Source: TMP-24 sp041397305
Lineage (GTDB): Bacteria; Pseudomonadota; Alphaproteobacteria; Rhodobacterales; Rhodobacteraceae
Direction of reading: 5' to 3'
Assembly: GCA_041397305.1 (NCBI GenBank)
Contig: JAWKWX010000003.1
Span: 124,001 to 188,000 of the forward strand
DNA length: 64,000 bases
Shown here: positions 10,386-21,104 of the stretch, in pieces
Layout of the letters: each line of letters begins with the position of its first letter
Numbering within the stretch: the first letter of the stretch is position 1
The notes under the pieces: model-generated
What the model was told of the DNA's origin: nothing
The model's database searches: none
What the model saw: only the letters and a program-made list of their open reading frames with translations
Program-made: the position numbers and the translations under genes

Positions 10386-10560
10386 CAGGATCGGGAGAAT
10401 CCGGTCAGGCGTCCACGCCTGTGCCGGTGCCGAAGGAGCAACCGCCCCGGTAAACTCTCAGGCGCAAAGGACCGTCCTGGCAGCGGAACTCTGGAGAGAC
10501 CCCGGACCTGATCCGGGGCGCCGAAGGGATAACGATCTCAGGCGAAAGGACAGAGGGGGC
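10386..10560 (+). promoter_or_regulatory. Tandem glycine riboswitch
   Basis: Two aptamers stand one after the other. The first (about 10386-10481) shows GGGAGAAT, GCCGAAGGAGCAA and AACTCTCAGGCGCAAAGGACC. The second (about 10484-10560) shows CTCTGGAGAG, GCCGAAGGGATAA and ATCTCAGGCGAAAGGACAGAG. These are the conserved cores of the gcvT-type element. By established knowledge it binds glycine and usually turns on glycine cleavage genes; the gcvT start is about 78 bases downstream. The second aptamer has an extended P3-like hairpin (CCCCGGACCTGATCCGGGG). Confidence 0.95.
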
Positions 10561-10637
10561 ATCGGAGCGGACGGGACCAGCCTGTCCGGAAACGGTGCCG
10601 GAACTCTAGTGACCGGCGTGACAAGGGGAGGGCGGCA

Positions 10638-11765
10638 ATGGCCGACCTGAAGCGTACGGTCTTTTACGATCTGCATGTGGAACTGGGCGCCAAGATCGTG
10701 CCCTTCGCGGGCTACGAGATGCCTGTGCAATATCCGATGGGCGTCCTGAAGGAGCATCTTCATACGCGCTCGGACGCGGGTCTTTTCGACGTCAGCCACA
10801 TGGGTCAGGTGATCCTGAAGCCGAAGTCAGGCCGCTACGAGGATGCCGCGCTGGCGTTCGAGCGGCTGATGCCGGTCGATGTTGCGGGGTTGGCCGAAGG
10901 GCGCCAGCGCTATGGCATGTTCACCAATGACGAGGGCGGAATTCTCGACGATCTGATGTTCGCCAACCGGGGCGATCATCTGTTCGTGGTGGTCAACGCC
11001 GCCTGCAAGGATAAGGACATCGCCCATATGCGGACGCATCTTGCAGACGCTTGCGACGTGATCGCGATCACCGACCGCGCGTTGGTGGCACTGCAGGGGC
11101 CGAAGGCCGAAGCGGCCCTGGAAGCGTTGGTGCCGGGTGTCGCCGCGATGAAGTTCATGGATGTGGCGATCCTGCCCTGGTCGGGGGTCGATCTGTGGAT
11201 TTCCCGCTCGGGCTACACCGGCGAGGACGGCTACGAGATTTCGGTGCCCGAAACGCAGGCCGTGGCCTTCGCCCGGGCGCTGCTCGCCCGGCCCGGCGTC
11301 GCGCCCATCGGCCTTGGCGCGCGCGATTCGCTTCGGCTGGAGGCGGGCATGTGCCTTTACGGCCATGACATCGACACCACCACGAGCCCGGTCGAGGGCA
11401 ACCTGACCTGGGCGATCCAGAAGGCCCGCAGGACAGGCGGCGCGCGCGCGGGCGGCTTCCCCGGCGCGGCGCGCATTCTCGGCGAACTGGCCGACGGACC
11501 CGCCCGCCGCCGCGTGGGCCTGCGCCCAGAAGGCCGGGCGCCGATGCGCGAAGGCACGGTGGTCTATGCAGGCACCGAGGGCGGCGAGCCGATCGGCGCC
11601 ATCACCTCGGGCGGCTTCGGCCCCTCGATCGAAGGGCCGATGGCGATGGCCTATCTGCCGGCACACCTCAAGGACGGCGACACGGTCTATGCGGATGTGC
11701 GCGGCAAGCGACTGCCCGCCACGCTTGCGCCGATGCCCTTCCATCCGACATCCTACAAACGCTGA
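10638..11765 (+). CDS. gcvT: Glycine cleavage system aminomethyltransferase (T protein)
   Basis: GcvT takes the aminomethyl group from lipoylated H protein, releases ammonia and makes methylene-tetrahydrofolate. The 375-residue protein begins MADLKRTVFYDLHVELGAK with the folate-site motif PFAGYEMPVQY and GLFDVSHMGQ (residues 47-56), the middle SRSGYTGEDGYEI motif, RLEAGMCLYGHDID, and the C-terminal GAITSGGFGPS barrel. A GGGAGG sits about 6 bases upstream. It is the first gene of gcvT-gcvH-gcvP and is controlled by the glycine riboswitch. Confidence 0.96.
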   Translation: MADLKRTVFYDLHVELGAKIVPFAGYEMPVQYPMGVLKEHLHTRSDAGLFDVSHMGQVILKPKSGRYEDAALAFERLMPVDVAGLAEGRQRYGMFTNDEGGILDDLMFANRGDHLFVVVNAACKDKDIAHMRTHLADACDVIAITDRALVALQGPKAEAALEALVPGVAAMKFMDVAILPWSGVDLWISRSGYTGEDGYEISVPETQAVAFARALLARPGVAPIGLGARDSLRLEAGMCLYGHDIDTTTSPVEGNLTWAIQKARRTGGARAGGFPGAARILGELADGPARRRVGLRPEGRAPMREGTVVYAGTEGGEPIGAITSGGFGPSIEGPMAMAYLPAHLKDGDTVYADVRGKRLPATLAPMPFHPTSYKR

Positions 11766-11782
11766 TCCAACAGGAGCTATCC

Positions 11783-12148
11783 ATGACCATGAAATATACA
11801 GAAGACCACGAATGGCTGCGCGTCGATGGCGATGTCGTCGTGGTGGGCATCACCGAACATGCCGCCGAACAGCTGGGCGATGTGGTCTTCGTCGAGCTGC
11901 CCGAGGTCGAGACGGTGGTCGCCAAGGGCGATGATTGCGCGGTGATCGAAAGCGTCAAGGCCGCTTCCGACATCCTTGCGCCGCTCGACGGCGAGATCGT
12001 CGCGGTGAACGAGAAGCTGGTCGACAACCCCGGCCTCGTGAACGAGGACCCGCTGGGCGCAGCCTGGTTCTTCAAGATGAAGATCGACGATCTGTCCGTG
12101 CTCGACCAGTATATGGACGAAGATGCCTACAAGGACCTGATCGGCTGA
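11783..12148 (+). CDS. gcvH: Glycine cleavage system H protein
   Basis: The lipoyl carrier of the glycine cleavage complex, 121 residues. It starts MTMKYTEDHEWLRVDGD and carries the lipoylation loop AVIESVKAASDI with the modified lysine in ESVKA near residue 59, then GEIVAVNEKL and the LGAAWFFKMK tail of the family. AGGAG stands upstream (CAGGAGCTATCC). The same leader pattern (CAGGAGCT) recurs before gcvP. Confidence 0.96.
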   Translation: MTMKYTEDHEWLRVDGDVVVVGITEHAAEQLGDVVFVELPEVETVVAKGDDCAVIESVKAASDILAPLDGEIVAVNEKLVDNPGLVNEDPLGAAWFFKMKIDDLSVLDQYMDEDAYKDLIG

Positions 12149-12242
12149 CGGGCGCGGCGGCGCCCCCGATCCGGCGCCCGGAGCGGAACGGCATATGGCC
12201 CTGCCGAACCCTCCGGGTGTCTTACCCCCTCAGGAGCTGATC

Positions 12243-15092
<2,850 letters not shown>

Positions 15093-15111
15093 CCAGAGCC
15101 TGAGACTGCCT

Positions 15112-15130
15112 GCCCCGCGCGGCGCGGGGC
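15112..15130 (+). terminator. GC-rich hairpin after gcvP
   Basis: GCCCCGCGC and GCGCGGGGC form a perfect 9-bp inverted repeat about 20 bases after the gcvP stop. There is no T tract, so it may be an RNA-stabilising hairpin or a weak terminator of the gcv operon. Confidence 0.35.
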
Positions 15131-15196
15131 GGGCGGTCCGTTGACCTTCCCCCGTCCGCCCCATAGCGTCGCGCGAAACGAGATGGACGAGGCGCG

Positions 15197-15940
15197 ATGA
15201 CGGCACAGGATGCCATTGGATGTCCCGACGGGCCCGACCCTCAGGCCGGGACGCTTCTCAACGGCTTCTGGGCCTCGCTTCCGATTGTCCTTGGCTATGT
15301 TCCGATCGCCTTTGCCTTCGGCGTCGCCGCGCGCGGCGTCGGCCTGACCCTGGCCGAGGCAGTCGCGCTGTCGCTCATCCTCTATTCCGGCGGTGCGCAA
15401 TTCGTGGCGCTGGCGCTGATCGGCAGCGGCGCGCCTTTCCTCGTCTCGGCCTTCACGCTGATCGCCATGGGCCTGCGGCATGTGCTCTACGGCCCGGCGC
15501 TCATGCGCCGCGCGGGGCCGGGCGCGGCGCGGCGTCATGCCTGGGCGTGGGCCTGGGGCCTGACCGACGAGGTCTTCGGCACCGCCCTTGGCGCACTCGC
15601 GCGCGGGCGACGGTTCTCTGAGCCTTTCATGTTCGGCCTCGGCCTTGGCGCCTATCTGGCATGGGGTACGGGCACGGCAATGGGGGCCTATGCGGGCAGC
15701 GGCGCGCTCGCGGCCTGGCCCGCCGTCGAGGCAGGGCTCGGCTTCATGCTGCCCGCGCTCTTCCTCGCGCTCCTCCTTTCGGTCCTCTCGCGCGCGCAGC
15801 TGCCGGTGCTGGCAGTGGCGGCGGCGGCGACCGTCGCCGTGACGCTCGCCTGGTCGGGCACCGCTGGGCTTCTCGCAGGTATGATCGCAGGCGCTGTCGC
15901 GGGCGTTCTGAACCGGAGAGGCGACAGCGGTGCGCATTGA
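15197..15940 (+). CDS. azlC: AzlC family branched-chain amino acid exporter, large subunit
   Basis: A 247-residue inner membrane protein with six or seven helices and the AzlC family pattern: SLPIVLGYVPIAFAFGVAARGVGLT, LSLILYSGGAQFVAL and a MGLRHVLYGPAL motif around residue 92. With AzlD it forms a two-part exporter (AzlCD/YgaZH type) for branched-chain or related amino acids. The end overlaps the GTG of azlD by 11 bases, a sign of coupled translation. The Met at 15197 follows GAGGCGCG. Confidence 0.9.
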   Translation: MTAQDAIGCPDGPDPQAGTLLNGFWASLPIVLGYVPIAFAFGVAARGVGLTLAEAVALSLILYSGGAQFVALALIGSGAPFLVSAFTLIAMGLRHVLYGPALMRRAGPGAARRHAWAWAWGLTDEVFGTALGALARGRRFSEPFMFGLGLGAYLAWGTGTAMGAYAGSGALAAWPAVEAGLGFMLPALFLALLLSVLSRAQLPVLAVAAAATVAVTLAWSGTAGLLAGMIAGAVAGVLNRRGDSGAH

Positions 15941-16259
15941 GGTCCTTGCCCTTGCCTGCATCGTCGGCGCCTGCAACTGGGCCTTCCGCTACTTTCCGAC
16001 CCGCGCCAACCTGCATGAACTGCCGCCCGGCAGTCCGGTGACTCGCTTCCTCGCCGCGACCGGCCCTGCTGCCATCGGCACGCTGTTCGTCGCCTCGGTC
16101 CTGCCGCTCGTGAAAGACCTGTCCGGCCCCGCGCCGCTGACGCTTGGCGCGGGTGTCGGCGCCGTGCTTCTGGTCCATGCCATGACCCGTTCGGTGGTCA
16201 TCGCGACGCTCGCGGGTGCTGTCGCCTATGGTGGCGCCTTCTGGCTTGCCGCTGCCTGA
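15930..16259 (+). CDS. azlD: AzlD family small exporter subunit
   Basis: A 109-residue membrane protein with four hydrophobic segments, beginning at a GTG inside the end of azlC. The motif RYFPTRANL follows the first helix and the rest has the small-subunit pattern (GPAAIGTLFVASVLPL, AMTRSVVIATLAGAVAYGG). It is the obligatory partner of AzlC. GGAG in ACCGGAGAGGCG lies upstream of the GTG. Confidence 0.88.
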   Translation: MRIEVLALACIVGACNWAFRYFPTRANLHELPPGSPVTRFLAATGPAAIGTLFVASVLPLVKDLSGPAPLTLGAGVGAVLLVHAMTRSVVIATLAGAVAYGGAFWLAAA

Positions 16260-16336
16260 GCCTGATTTGATCTCGGACAAAGTGCCCACTCTTGTGGCAT
16301 GATTTCCTCGGCCCACAGGAACGAAAGGGCGCGATC

Positions 16337-16654
16337 ATGCTGGAGATAACCCCCGCCACCGTCATCCAGGTCGTCTTTCTCGCGCGGGAGGGAAGGACAG
16401 CGGAGGCCGAGCTGCGCGATTTCATCGCCGGGCTGAACGAGGATGAGAAGGCACAGCTCACTGCCGTCGCCTGGGTCGGACGCGGCGCGTTCGAACCCGA
16501 GGAATTCGACGAGGCGGTCGCCACCGCGATGGCGGAGGCCACGACACCCACCGAGGATTACCTGATGGGCATGCCGCATCTTGCCGAAAATCTCGAAGCC
16601 GGGCTCGACGCTTTGGGTATCGATGTGACCGCCGAAGAGGAAGACCTGCTCTGA
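16337..16654 (+). CDS. DUF3775 domain-containing protein
   Basis: A 105-residue acidic protein with the family core VFLAREGRTAEAELRDFIAGLNEDEKAQL, VAWVGRGAFEPEEFDEAV and a C-terminal YLMGMPHLAENLEAGL. It is a soluble protein of unknown function common in alphaproteobacteria. The ATG at 16337 follows GAAAGGGCGC; the longer frame from 16292 lacks homology. Confidence 0.85.
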   Translation: MLEITPATVIQVVFLAREGRTAEAELRDFIAGLNEDEKAQLTAVAWVGRGAFEPEEFDEAVATAMAEATTPTEDYLMGMPHLAENLEAGLDALGIDVTAEEEDLL

Positions 16655-16682
16655 CCTTGCAATGCGCGCGGCTGGCATAGAT

Positions 16683-16702
16683 ATATTCCTCAAGAGGAAT
16701 AT
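16683..16702. promoter_or_regulatory. Perfect 20-bp palindrome before trxC
   Basis: ATATTCCTC and GAGGAATAT flank two As, giving 9-bp perfect arms ending 9 bases before the trxC ATG. Its 3' arm abuts the likely ribosome site (ATGAGGA at 16702-16708). It could be a dimeric repressor operator or an RNA hairpin that limits translation. Confidence 0.5.
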
Positions 16703-16711
16703 GAGGATGCC

Positions 16712-17167
16712 ATGACCGCCGCGCCCGCCCCTTCGCTCAAGCTGACCTGCACGACTTGCGGCCAGATGAACCGACTGCCCGCCGACCGCCTGTCGCGCGG
16801 ACCGAAATGCGCGATCTGCGGCGCCGCGCTGACCGGCCCGAAGGTCGCCGAGCTTGACGCGGCCGCCCATGACAAGGCGGTCCGGGGCGACGACCTGCCG
16901 CTCATTGTCGATTATTGGGCGCCCTGGTGCGGCCCCTGCCGGATGATGGCGCCGGAGTTCGCCAGGGCCGCTGCCGCGGCCGGGCCTGCCGTCCGCTTCG
17001 CCAAGATCAATACCGAGGATCATCCGGCGGTGTCGCAGCGGCTGGCGATCCGGGGCATCCCGCTTCTGATCCTGTGGAAGGGCGGGCGCGAGGTTGCGCG
17101 CCTTGCGGGTGCGCGCCCGGCCGCCGACATTCTCGCCTTCGTCCGCTCCCATGTTCCGGCCAGCTGA
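16712..17167 (+). CDS. trxC: Thioredoxin 2 (zinc-binding)
   Basis: A cytoplasmic protein-disulfide reductase. The 151-residue protein has an N-terminal zinc-ribbon-like part with two CxxC pairs (residues 13-16 and 33-36), which distinguishes TrxC from TrxA, and a thioredoxin fold with the active site WAPWCGPC near residue 70, followed by the cis-proline region RGIPLLILWKGG. It is preceded by a 20-bp palindrome and followed by tRNA-Ala. Confidence 0.94.
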   Translation: MTAAPAPSLKLTCTTCGQMNRLPADRLSRGPKCAICGAALTGPKVAELDAAAHDKAVRGDDLPLIVDYWAPWCGPCRMMAPEFARAAAAAGPAVRFAKINTEDHPAVSQRLAIRGIPLLILWKGGREVARLAGARPAADILAFVRSHVPAS

Positions 17168-17247
17168 GCGCTGGCATAATCGAGCGGCCCCGCCCGAGCA
17201 GAGCCTTGACATTGGCCGCCTCCTCCGCCAAATACCCGCGCACGGAC

Positions 17248-17323
17248 GGGGCAGTAGCTCAGTTGGGAGAGCGTATCGTTCGCAATGATAAGGTCAGGGG
17301 TTCGATCCCCCTCTGCTCCACCA
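17248..17323 (+). tRNA. tRNA-Ala (CGC)
   Basis: A 76-base cloverleaf including encoded CCA: acceptor GGGGCAG/CTGCTCC, D arm GCTC...GAGC, anticodon loop TTCGCAA with anticodon CGC at 17281-17283 (reads GCG, alanine), and T arm AGGGG/CCCCT around TTCGATC. All stems pair, with one G-T in the acceptor and one at the base of the anticodon stem. The ectoine cluster begins 300 bases downstream of its 3' end, so the tRNA is a candidate integration site. Confidence 0.96.
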
Positions 17324-17623
17324 AATCAGCCGCCTACGACATTGATTTAATACTGAGAACTGTAGATCAAGCGGTGATGTTCCCCCAATAGCTCTGGGAT
17401 GGCCCGGGAATTTGGCGGAACGAGCGGCTACTGACCGCCACGCAGAATAGCGCTGGCCCACCATGTCGATGAAACCTGTCCCGCGACCTGTCAAGAACGG
17501 TCGAGCGCGGTTCCTTCCGACCGGTCTTGCGATCCTCGACCGTCCCGCGGGTTCGCCACTTCGCGAATGGCTGCGACTTGATATCAGGCTCCCTGCTCAG
17601 CGCCGCAGCCCTGCGGAGGGCGG
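17324..17623. other. Intergenic spacer between tRNA-Ala and doeC
   Basis: About 300 bases with no convincing gene. The first 60 bases are noticeably AT-richer than the surroundings (ATTGATTTAATACTG). I see no second copy of the tRNA 3' end here and no integrase. Confidence 0.5.
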
Positions 17624-19117
17624 TTATTTGCGGTTGATGCAGACCACACGGGGTTGGGTCATCTCCTCGTAGGCAAAACGCACGCCTTCGCGGCCGAGGC
17701 TGCCGTATTTGAAGCCGCCAAAAGGCATGGCGTCAAAACGGTAGTCCGAGGAATCGTTCACCATGACACCCCCCGCCTCGATGCGGCTTGCCGCCTCGAG
17801 GGCCAGATCGAGGCGTGCCGTGAAGATCCCTGCGTGCAGGCTAAAGTCGACGGCATTGGCCAGCGCGATGGCCTCGTCAAAGCTGTCGAAAGGTTCCAGC
17901 GTGACGACGGGGGCGAAGGCTTCCTCGCACCAGAGCGCGGCGCTGTGAGGAACCGCCTCCAACACGGTCGGGGCGTAGAGAGCACCGTCGCGCCGATGAC
18001 CGGTCAAGAGCCTCGCTCCGGCCTTGAGCGCGCGATCAACAAGGTCTTCGGCGCGGCGGGCGGCGGTTTCAGTGATCATCGGGCCAAGATCGGTGGACTC
18101 GTCTGCCGGGTCGCCCGGACGCAAGGCAGCGGTGCGGGCGACGAACGCTGCGCGGAAAGCGTCGTAGACCGGGCGTTCGATCAGAAGGCGCTGGGTGCCG
18201 ATGCAGTTCTGCCCGGCAGCCCAGAAGGCGCCCGAGACACAGGCCTCGACCGCCGTTTCAAGATCGGCGTCGGCCATGACGATGACGGGCGCATTTCCGC
18301 CAAGGTCCATGGCAAGCTTTTTCAGCCCGGCCTGATGCGAGATCGCCTCGCCTGTCCTGAAGCCGCCCGTGAAGGAGACCATGCGGATCGAGCGGGCGGC
18401 GACCAGCGCCGCGCCAAGATCGGGGCCACCCACGACGGGGGTGACGACCTCGGGCGGCAGGCCGGCCTCGACCAGAACCTCGACCAGGGACAAGGCGGAC
18501 AGCGGGGCGAGTTCCGAGGGCTTGAGGATAACCGCATTGCCACCGGCAATCGCGGGGCCCAGTTTGTGAGCCACGAGGTTCAGCGGATCGTTGAAGGGGG
18601 TGATAGCAAGGATGATGCCCAGCGGTTCGCGGGTGAACCAGCCCATGCGGTTTTCCGAGCCGGCATAGGCATCGAAGGGGATGACCTCGCCTGCGCCGCG
18701 CTTGGCCTCTTCGGCGGAAAGCTTGAGCGTGTTGACGCAGCGCGTCACCTCCTTGCGGGCTTGGCGCAGGGTCTTGCCGGCCTCGGCAGTGATCTGGCGC
18801 GCAAAGATCTCGGTCCGTGCCTGCACCAACCCGGCGGCGGTTTCGATGATCTGGGCGCGGCTGTGGCGGGGCAAGGCGCGCGCCAACGTCTGTCCATGGG
18901 CGGCGCGGGCCAGGATCTGCGGCAAGTCGGCAGTGGTGGCCATCGCCACCTCGCCGACGACTGCGTCATCGAAGGGGTTGAAGACCTGGCATGTGGCAGA
19001 CCCGGCTGCAGGAACGTATGTCTGTGCCAGCAAGGGGATGTGTCCGGTCATGATCTTGCCTATCTGGCCCAGCAGGCGCGGAGGTCGGGCGGGCGCAGGA
19101 AAGGTGTTGGCGTTCAC
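17624..19117 (-). CDS. doeC: Aldehyde dehydrogenase, probable aspartate-semialdehyde dehydrogenase of ectoine degradation
   Basis: A 497-residue NAD(P)-dependent aldehyde dehydrogenase with ITPFNDPLNLVAHK, SFTGGFRTG, LAMDLGGNAPVIV (catalytic Glu is replaced here by Asp-Leu-Gly-Gly as in related SSDs) and the nucleophile Cys in GQNCIGTQR. In ectoine degradation this dehydrogenase (DoeC/Ssd) oxidises aspartate semialdehyde to aspartate. The role is inferred from context: it overlaps doeD by 4 bases and sits in a complete ectoine cluster. Succinate-semialdehyde or a related aldehyde remains possible as substrate. Confidence 0.85.
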   Translation of the reverse strand: MNANTFPAPARPPRLLGQIGKIMTGHIPLLAQTYVPAAGSATCQVFNPFDDAVVGEVAMATTADLPQILARAAHGQTLARALPRHSRAQIIETAAGLVQARTEIFARQITAEAGKTLRQARKEVTRCVNTLKLSAEEAKRGAGEVIPFDAYAGSENRMGWFTREPLGIILAITPFNDPLNLVAHKLGPAIAGGNAVILKPSELAPLSALSLVEVLVEAGLPPEVVTPVVGGPDLGAALVAARSIRMVSFTGGFRTGEAISHQAGLKKLAMDLGGNAPVIVMADADLETAVEACVSGAFWAAGQNCIGTQRLLIERPVYDAFRAAFVARTAALRPGDPADESTDLGPMITETAARRAEDLVDRALKAGARLLTGHRRDGALYAPTVLEAVPHSAALWCEEAFAPVVTLEPFDSFDEAIALANAVDFSLHAGIFTARLDLALEAASRIEAGGVMVNDSSDYRFDAMPFGGFKYGSLGREGVRFAYEEMTQPRVVCINRK

Positions 19118-20517
19118 GCGACAGCCTCTTCACGGGTCAGCTGATCCATCACCTCGCGCACGGCGGCTTCGGCTATGTCGATGATCGCATCCGCCTCGGC
19201 CGGGGTGGTGACCAGCGGCGGGGCGAAGCCCAGGATGTCCCCATGGGGCATGGCGCGGGCAATCAGCCCGCGTGCCCGTGCGGCGGCCGAGACACGGGCG
19301 CCCACCTTGAGCGCCGGATCGAAGCGCTGCTTGCGGTCGCGGTCGGCGACGAACTCGATGGCGGCCATCAGGCCGACGCCGCGCACCTCGCCCACGATGG
19401 GCATTTGGGCGAAGACCTGACGCAGGCGGGCTTGGAAATGGGCACCCGTGGTGCGGGCATTGCCGGGCAGGTCTTCGCGTTCGACGATATCCAGAACGGC
19501 ATTGGCACAGGCCACGCCGATGGGGTGGCCGGAATAGGTATAGCCGTGGCTGAACGCCCCGACGCGGTCGGCCCCTTCCTCGATGACCTTGAAGACCTTC
19601 TCACCGATGATGGCGGCCGAAAGTGGCACATATGCCGAGGTCAGGCCCTTGGCGACCGTGATGAGATCGGGCTCGATATCGTATTTGGTACAGCCAAAGA
19701 GCGCGCCAGTGCGGCCGAAACCCGTGACGACCTCGTCGGCGATCAGCAGCACGTCGTATTCGCGCAGCACCGCCTGAATGGCAGCCCAATAGCCTGCAGG
19801 CGGCGGGGTGATGCCGCCGGTGCCCAGAACCGGCTCGGCGATGAAGGCACCCACCGTATCGGGGCCTTCGCGCAGGATGAGCGCTTCCAACTCCGCCGCG
19901 CGGCGGGCCGAGAACTGCTCTTCGCTTTCGCCCGGTTCGGCGCCCCAGTAGTGATGCGGCGCGCCGGTATGGCGGATCAGGCCCATCGGCAGATCCATGT
20001 GGTCATGGTAGAAGCTCATCCCGGTCATCGAGCCGGAGATGACCGAGCAGCCGTGGTAGCCCCGATCGCGCGAGATGATCTTCTTCTTGCCCGGCTTTCC
20101 GCGCAGGTTGTTGTAATACCAGACAAGTTTTGCCTGGGTCTCGTTGGCGTCCGAGCCGGACATGCCGTAGAATACCTTGCTCATCTTGCCGGGCGCCATG
20201 CGCACCAGGCGGTCGGACAGGATCGCGAGCTGATCGGTCGTATGGGCGGCGTAGGAGTGGTAGTAAGCCAGTTGATGCGCCTGTTTGGCTATGGCATCGG
20301 CGACCTCGTCGCGGCCATAGCCGATGTTGACGCAGTAAAGCCCGGCGAAGGCGTCGATATAGCTGTTGCCCCTGGCGTCCTGAATGCGGATGCCCTTGCC
20401 CCCGGTGACGATGGTCGGATCGCCGGCCTTGCCGCTGGCATAGTCTTTCGCCTGAGTGAAGGGATGCAGAACGCTGCCGCGGTCCATGTCGGCGATCTGG
20501 GAAAGACTGTGATCCAT
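19114..20517 (-). CDS. doeD: Class III aminotransferase, probable L-2,4-diaminobutyrate transaminase
   Basis: A 467-residue PLP-dependent omega-aminotransferase. It starts MDHSLSQIADMDRGSVLHPFTQ and contains YCVNIGYGRDEVADAI, GMSGSDANETQAKL, RDRGYHGCS, LIADEVVTGFGRTG and the PLP lysine segment DLITVAKGLTSAY. In ectoine breakdown DoeD converts diaminobutyrate to aspartate semialdehyde. AGGAG stands 6 bases before the ATG at 20517; a longer frame to 20715 crosses the divergent promoter region and is rejected. It overlaps doeC and is divergent to the AsnC-type regulator. Confidence 0.88.
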   Translation of the reverse strand: MDHSLSQIADMDRGSVLHPFTQAKDYASGKAGDPTIVTGGKGIRIQDARGNSYIDAFAGLYCVNIGYGRDEVADAIAKQAHQLAYYHSYAAHTTDQLAILSDRLVRMAPGKMSKVFYGMSGSDANETQAKLVWYYNNLRGKPGKKKIISRDRGYHGCSVISGSMTGMSFYHDHMDLPMGLIRHTGAPHHYWGAEPGESEEQFSARRAAELEALILREGPDTVGAFIAEPVLGTGGITPPPAGYWAAIQAVLREYDVLLIADEVVTGFGRTGALFGCTKYDIEPDLITVAKGLTSAYVPLSAAIIGEKVFKVIEEGADRVGAFSHGYTYSGHPIGVACANAVLDIVEREDLPGNARTTGAHFQARLRQVFAQMPIVGEVRGVGLMAAIEFVADRDRKQRFDPALKVGARVSAAARARGLIARAMPHGDILGFAPPLVTTPAEADAIIDIAEAAVREVMDQLTREEAVA

Positions 20518-20596
20518 CTGCGGCTCCTGTGGCATGGGGTGGGCCACAGAATACCGGGACAAGCAGGCGGTTTGCGTCGTAGTTCTGGCGCTGCGC

Positions 20597-20609
20597 GCAG
20601 GAATCCTGC
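20597..20609. promoter_or_regulatory. 13-bp palindrome in the doeD/asnC divergent promoter
   Basis: GCAGGA and TCCTGC flank a central A. The site lies in the short region between the divergent doeD and asnC genes, where an AsnC/Lrp-type protein that controls both would bind. It overlaps the possible ribosome site of the longer asnC frame. Confidence 0.35.
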
Positions 20610-20642
20610 TATTTGATGGGCAAAGAGACAAGAAAGCTGCAC

Positions 20643-21104
20643 ATGGCACTTGACGCGATCGACCTGAAGATTCTCCGCGCCCTGCAGGAGAACAACCGTC
20701 ATTCCAGCGAGGCACTGGGCGAGATGATCGGCCTGTCGCCGACAGCCTGTCAGCGGCGGATGAAACGGCTGCGCGAGGAGAAGGTGATCGAGGCCGATCT
20801 GTCCATCGTCTCGCCCAAGGCGGTCGGGCGCGAGTTGACGACGCTCGTCTATGTCACGCTGGAACGTGAGCGGGCCGATATCATCGACCGGTTCAAGGCG
20901 GCGATCCGGTCCACGCCGGAAATCATGACCGGATATTATGTCACGGGCGATGCCGATTTCGTGCTGGTGGTGACGGCCCGTGACATGGAGGATTTCGAGC
21001 AGTTCACCCGGCGGTTCTTCTATGGGAACCCCGATATCCGGGGCTTCAAGACCATGGTGGTGATCGACCGGGTGAAGGCCGGGTTCGCGCTGCCGATCGG
21101 TTAG
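20643..21104 (+). CDS. asnC: Lrp/AsnC family regulator of ectoine degradation
   Basis: A regulator of about 153 residues with an N-terminal winged helix-turn-helix (LDAIDLKILRALQENNRHSSEALGEMIGLSPTACQRRMKRL) and a C-terminal RAM/ligand domain (TGYYVTGDADFVLVV, TMVVIDRVKAGFALPI). In known clusters this protein (DoeX/AsnC) is the second regulator of ectoine degradation and is thought to sense pathway intermediates. ATG 20643 fits family starts; 20613 or 20616 would add up to 10 residues. Its TAG stop shares bases with the TAA stop of eutC on the other strand. Confidence 0.88.
   Translation: MALDAIDLKILRALQENNRHSSEALGEMIGLSPTACQRRMKRLREEKVIEADLSIVSPKAVGRELTTLVYVTLERERADIIDRFKAAIRSTPEIMTGYYVTGDADFVLVVTARDMEDFEQFTRRFFYGNPDIRGFKTMVVIDRVKAGFALPIG

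Noticed and set aside
17654..19144. A 496-codon frame antisense to doeC
   Set aside because: The minus-strand aldehyde dehydrogenase has all active site motifs; the plus frame has no recognised feature.
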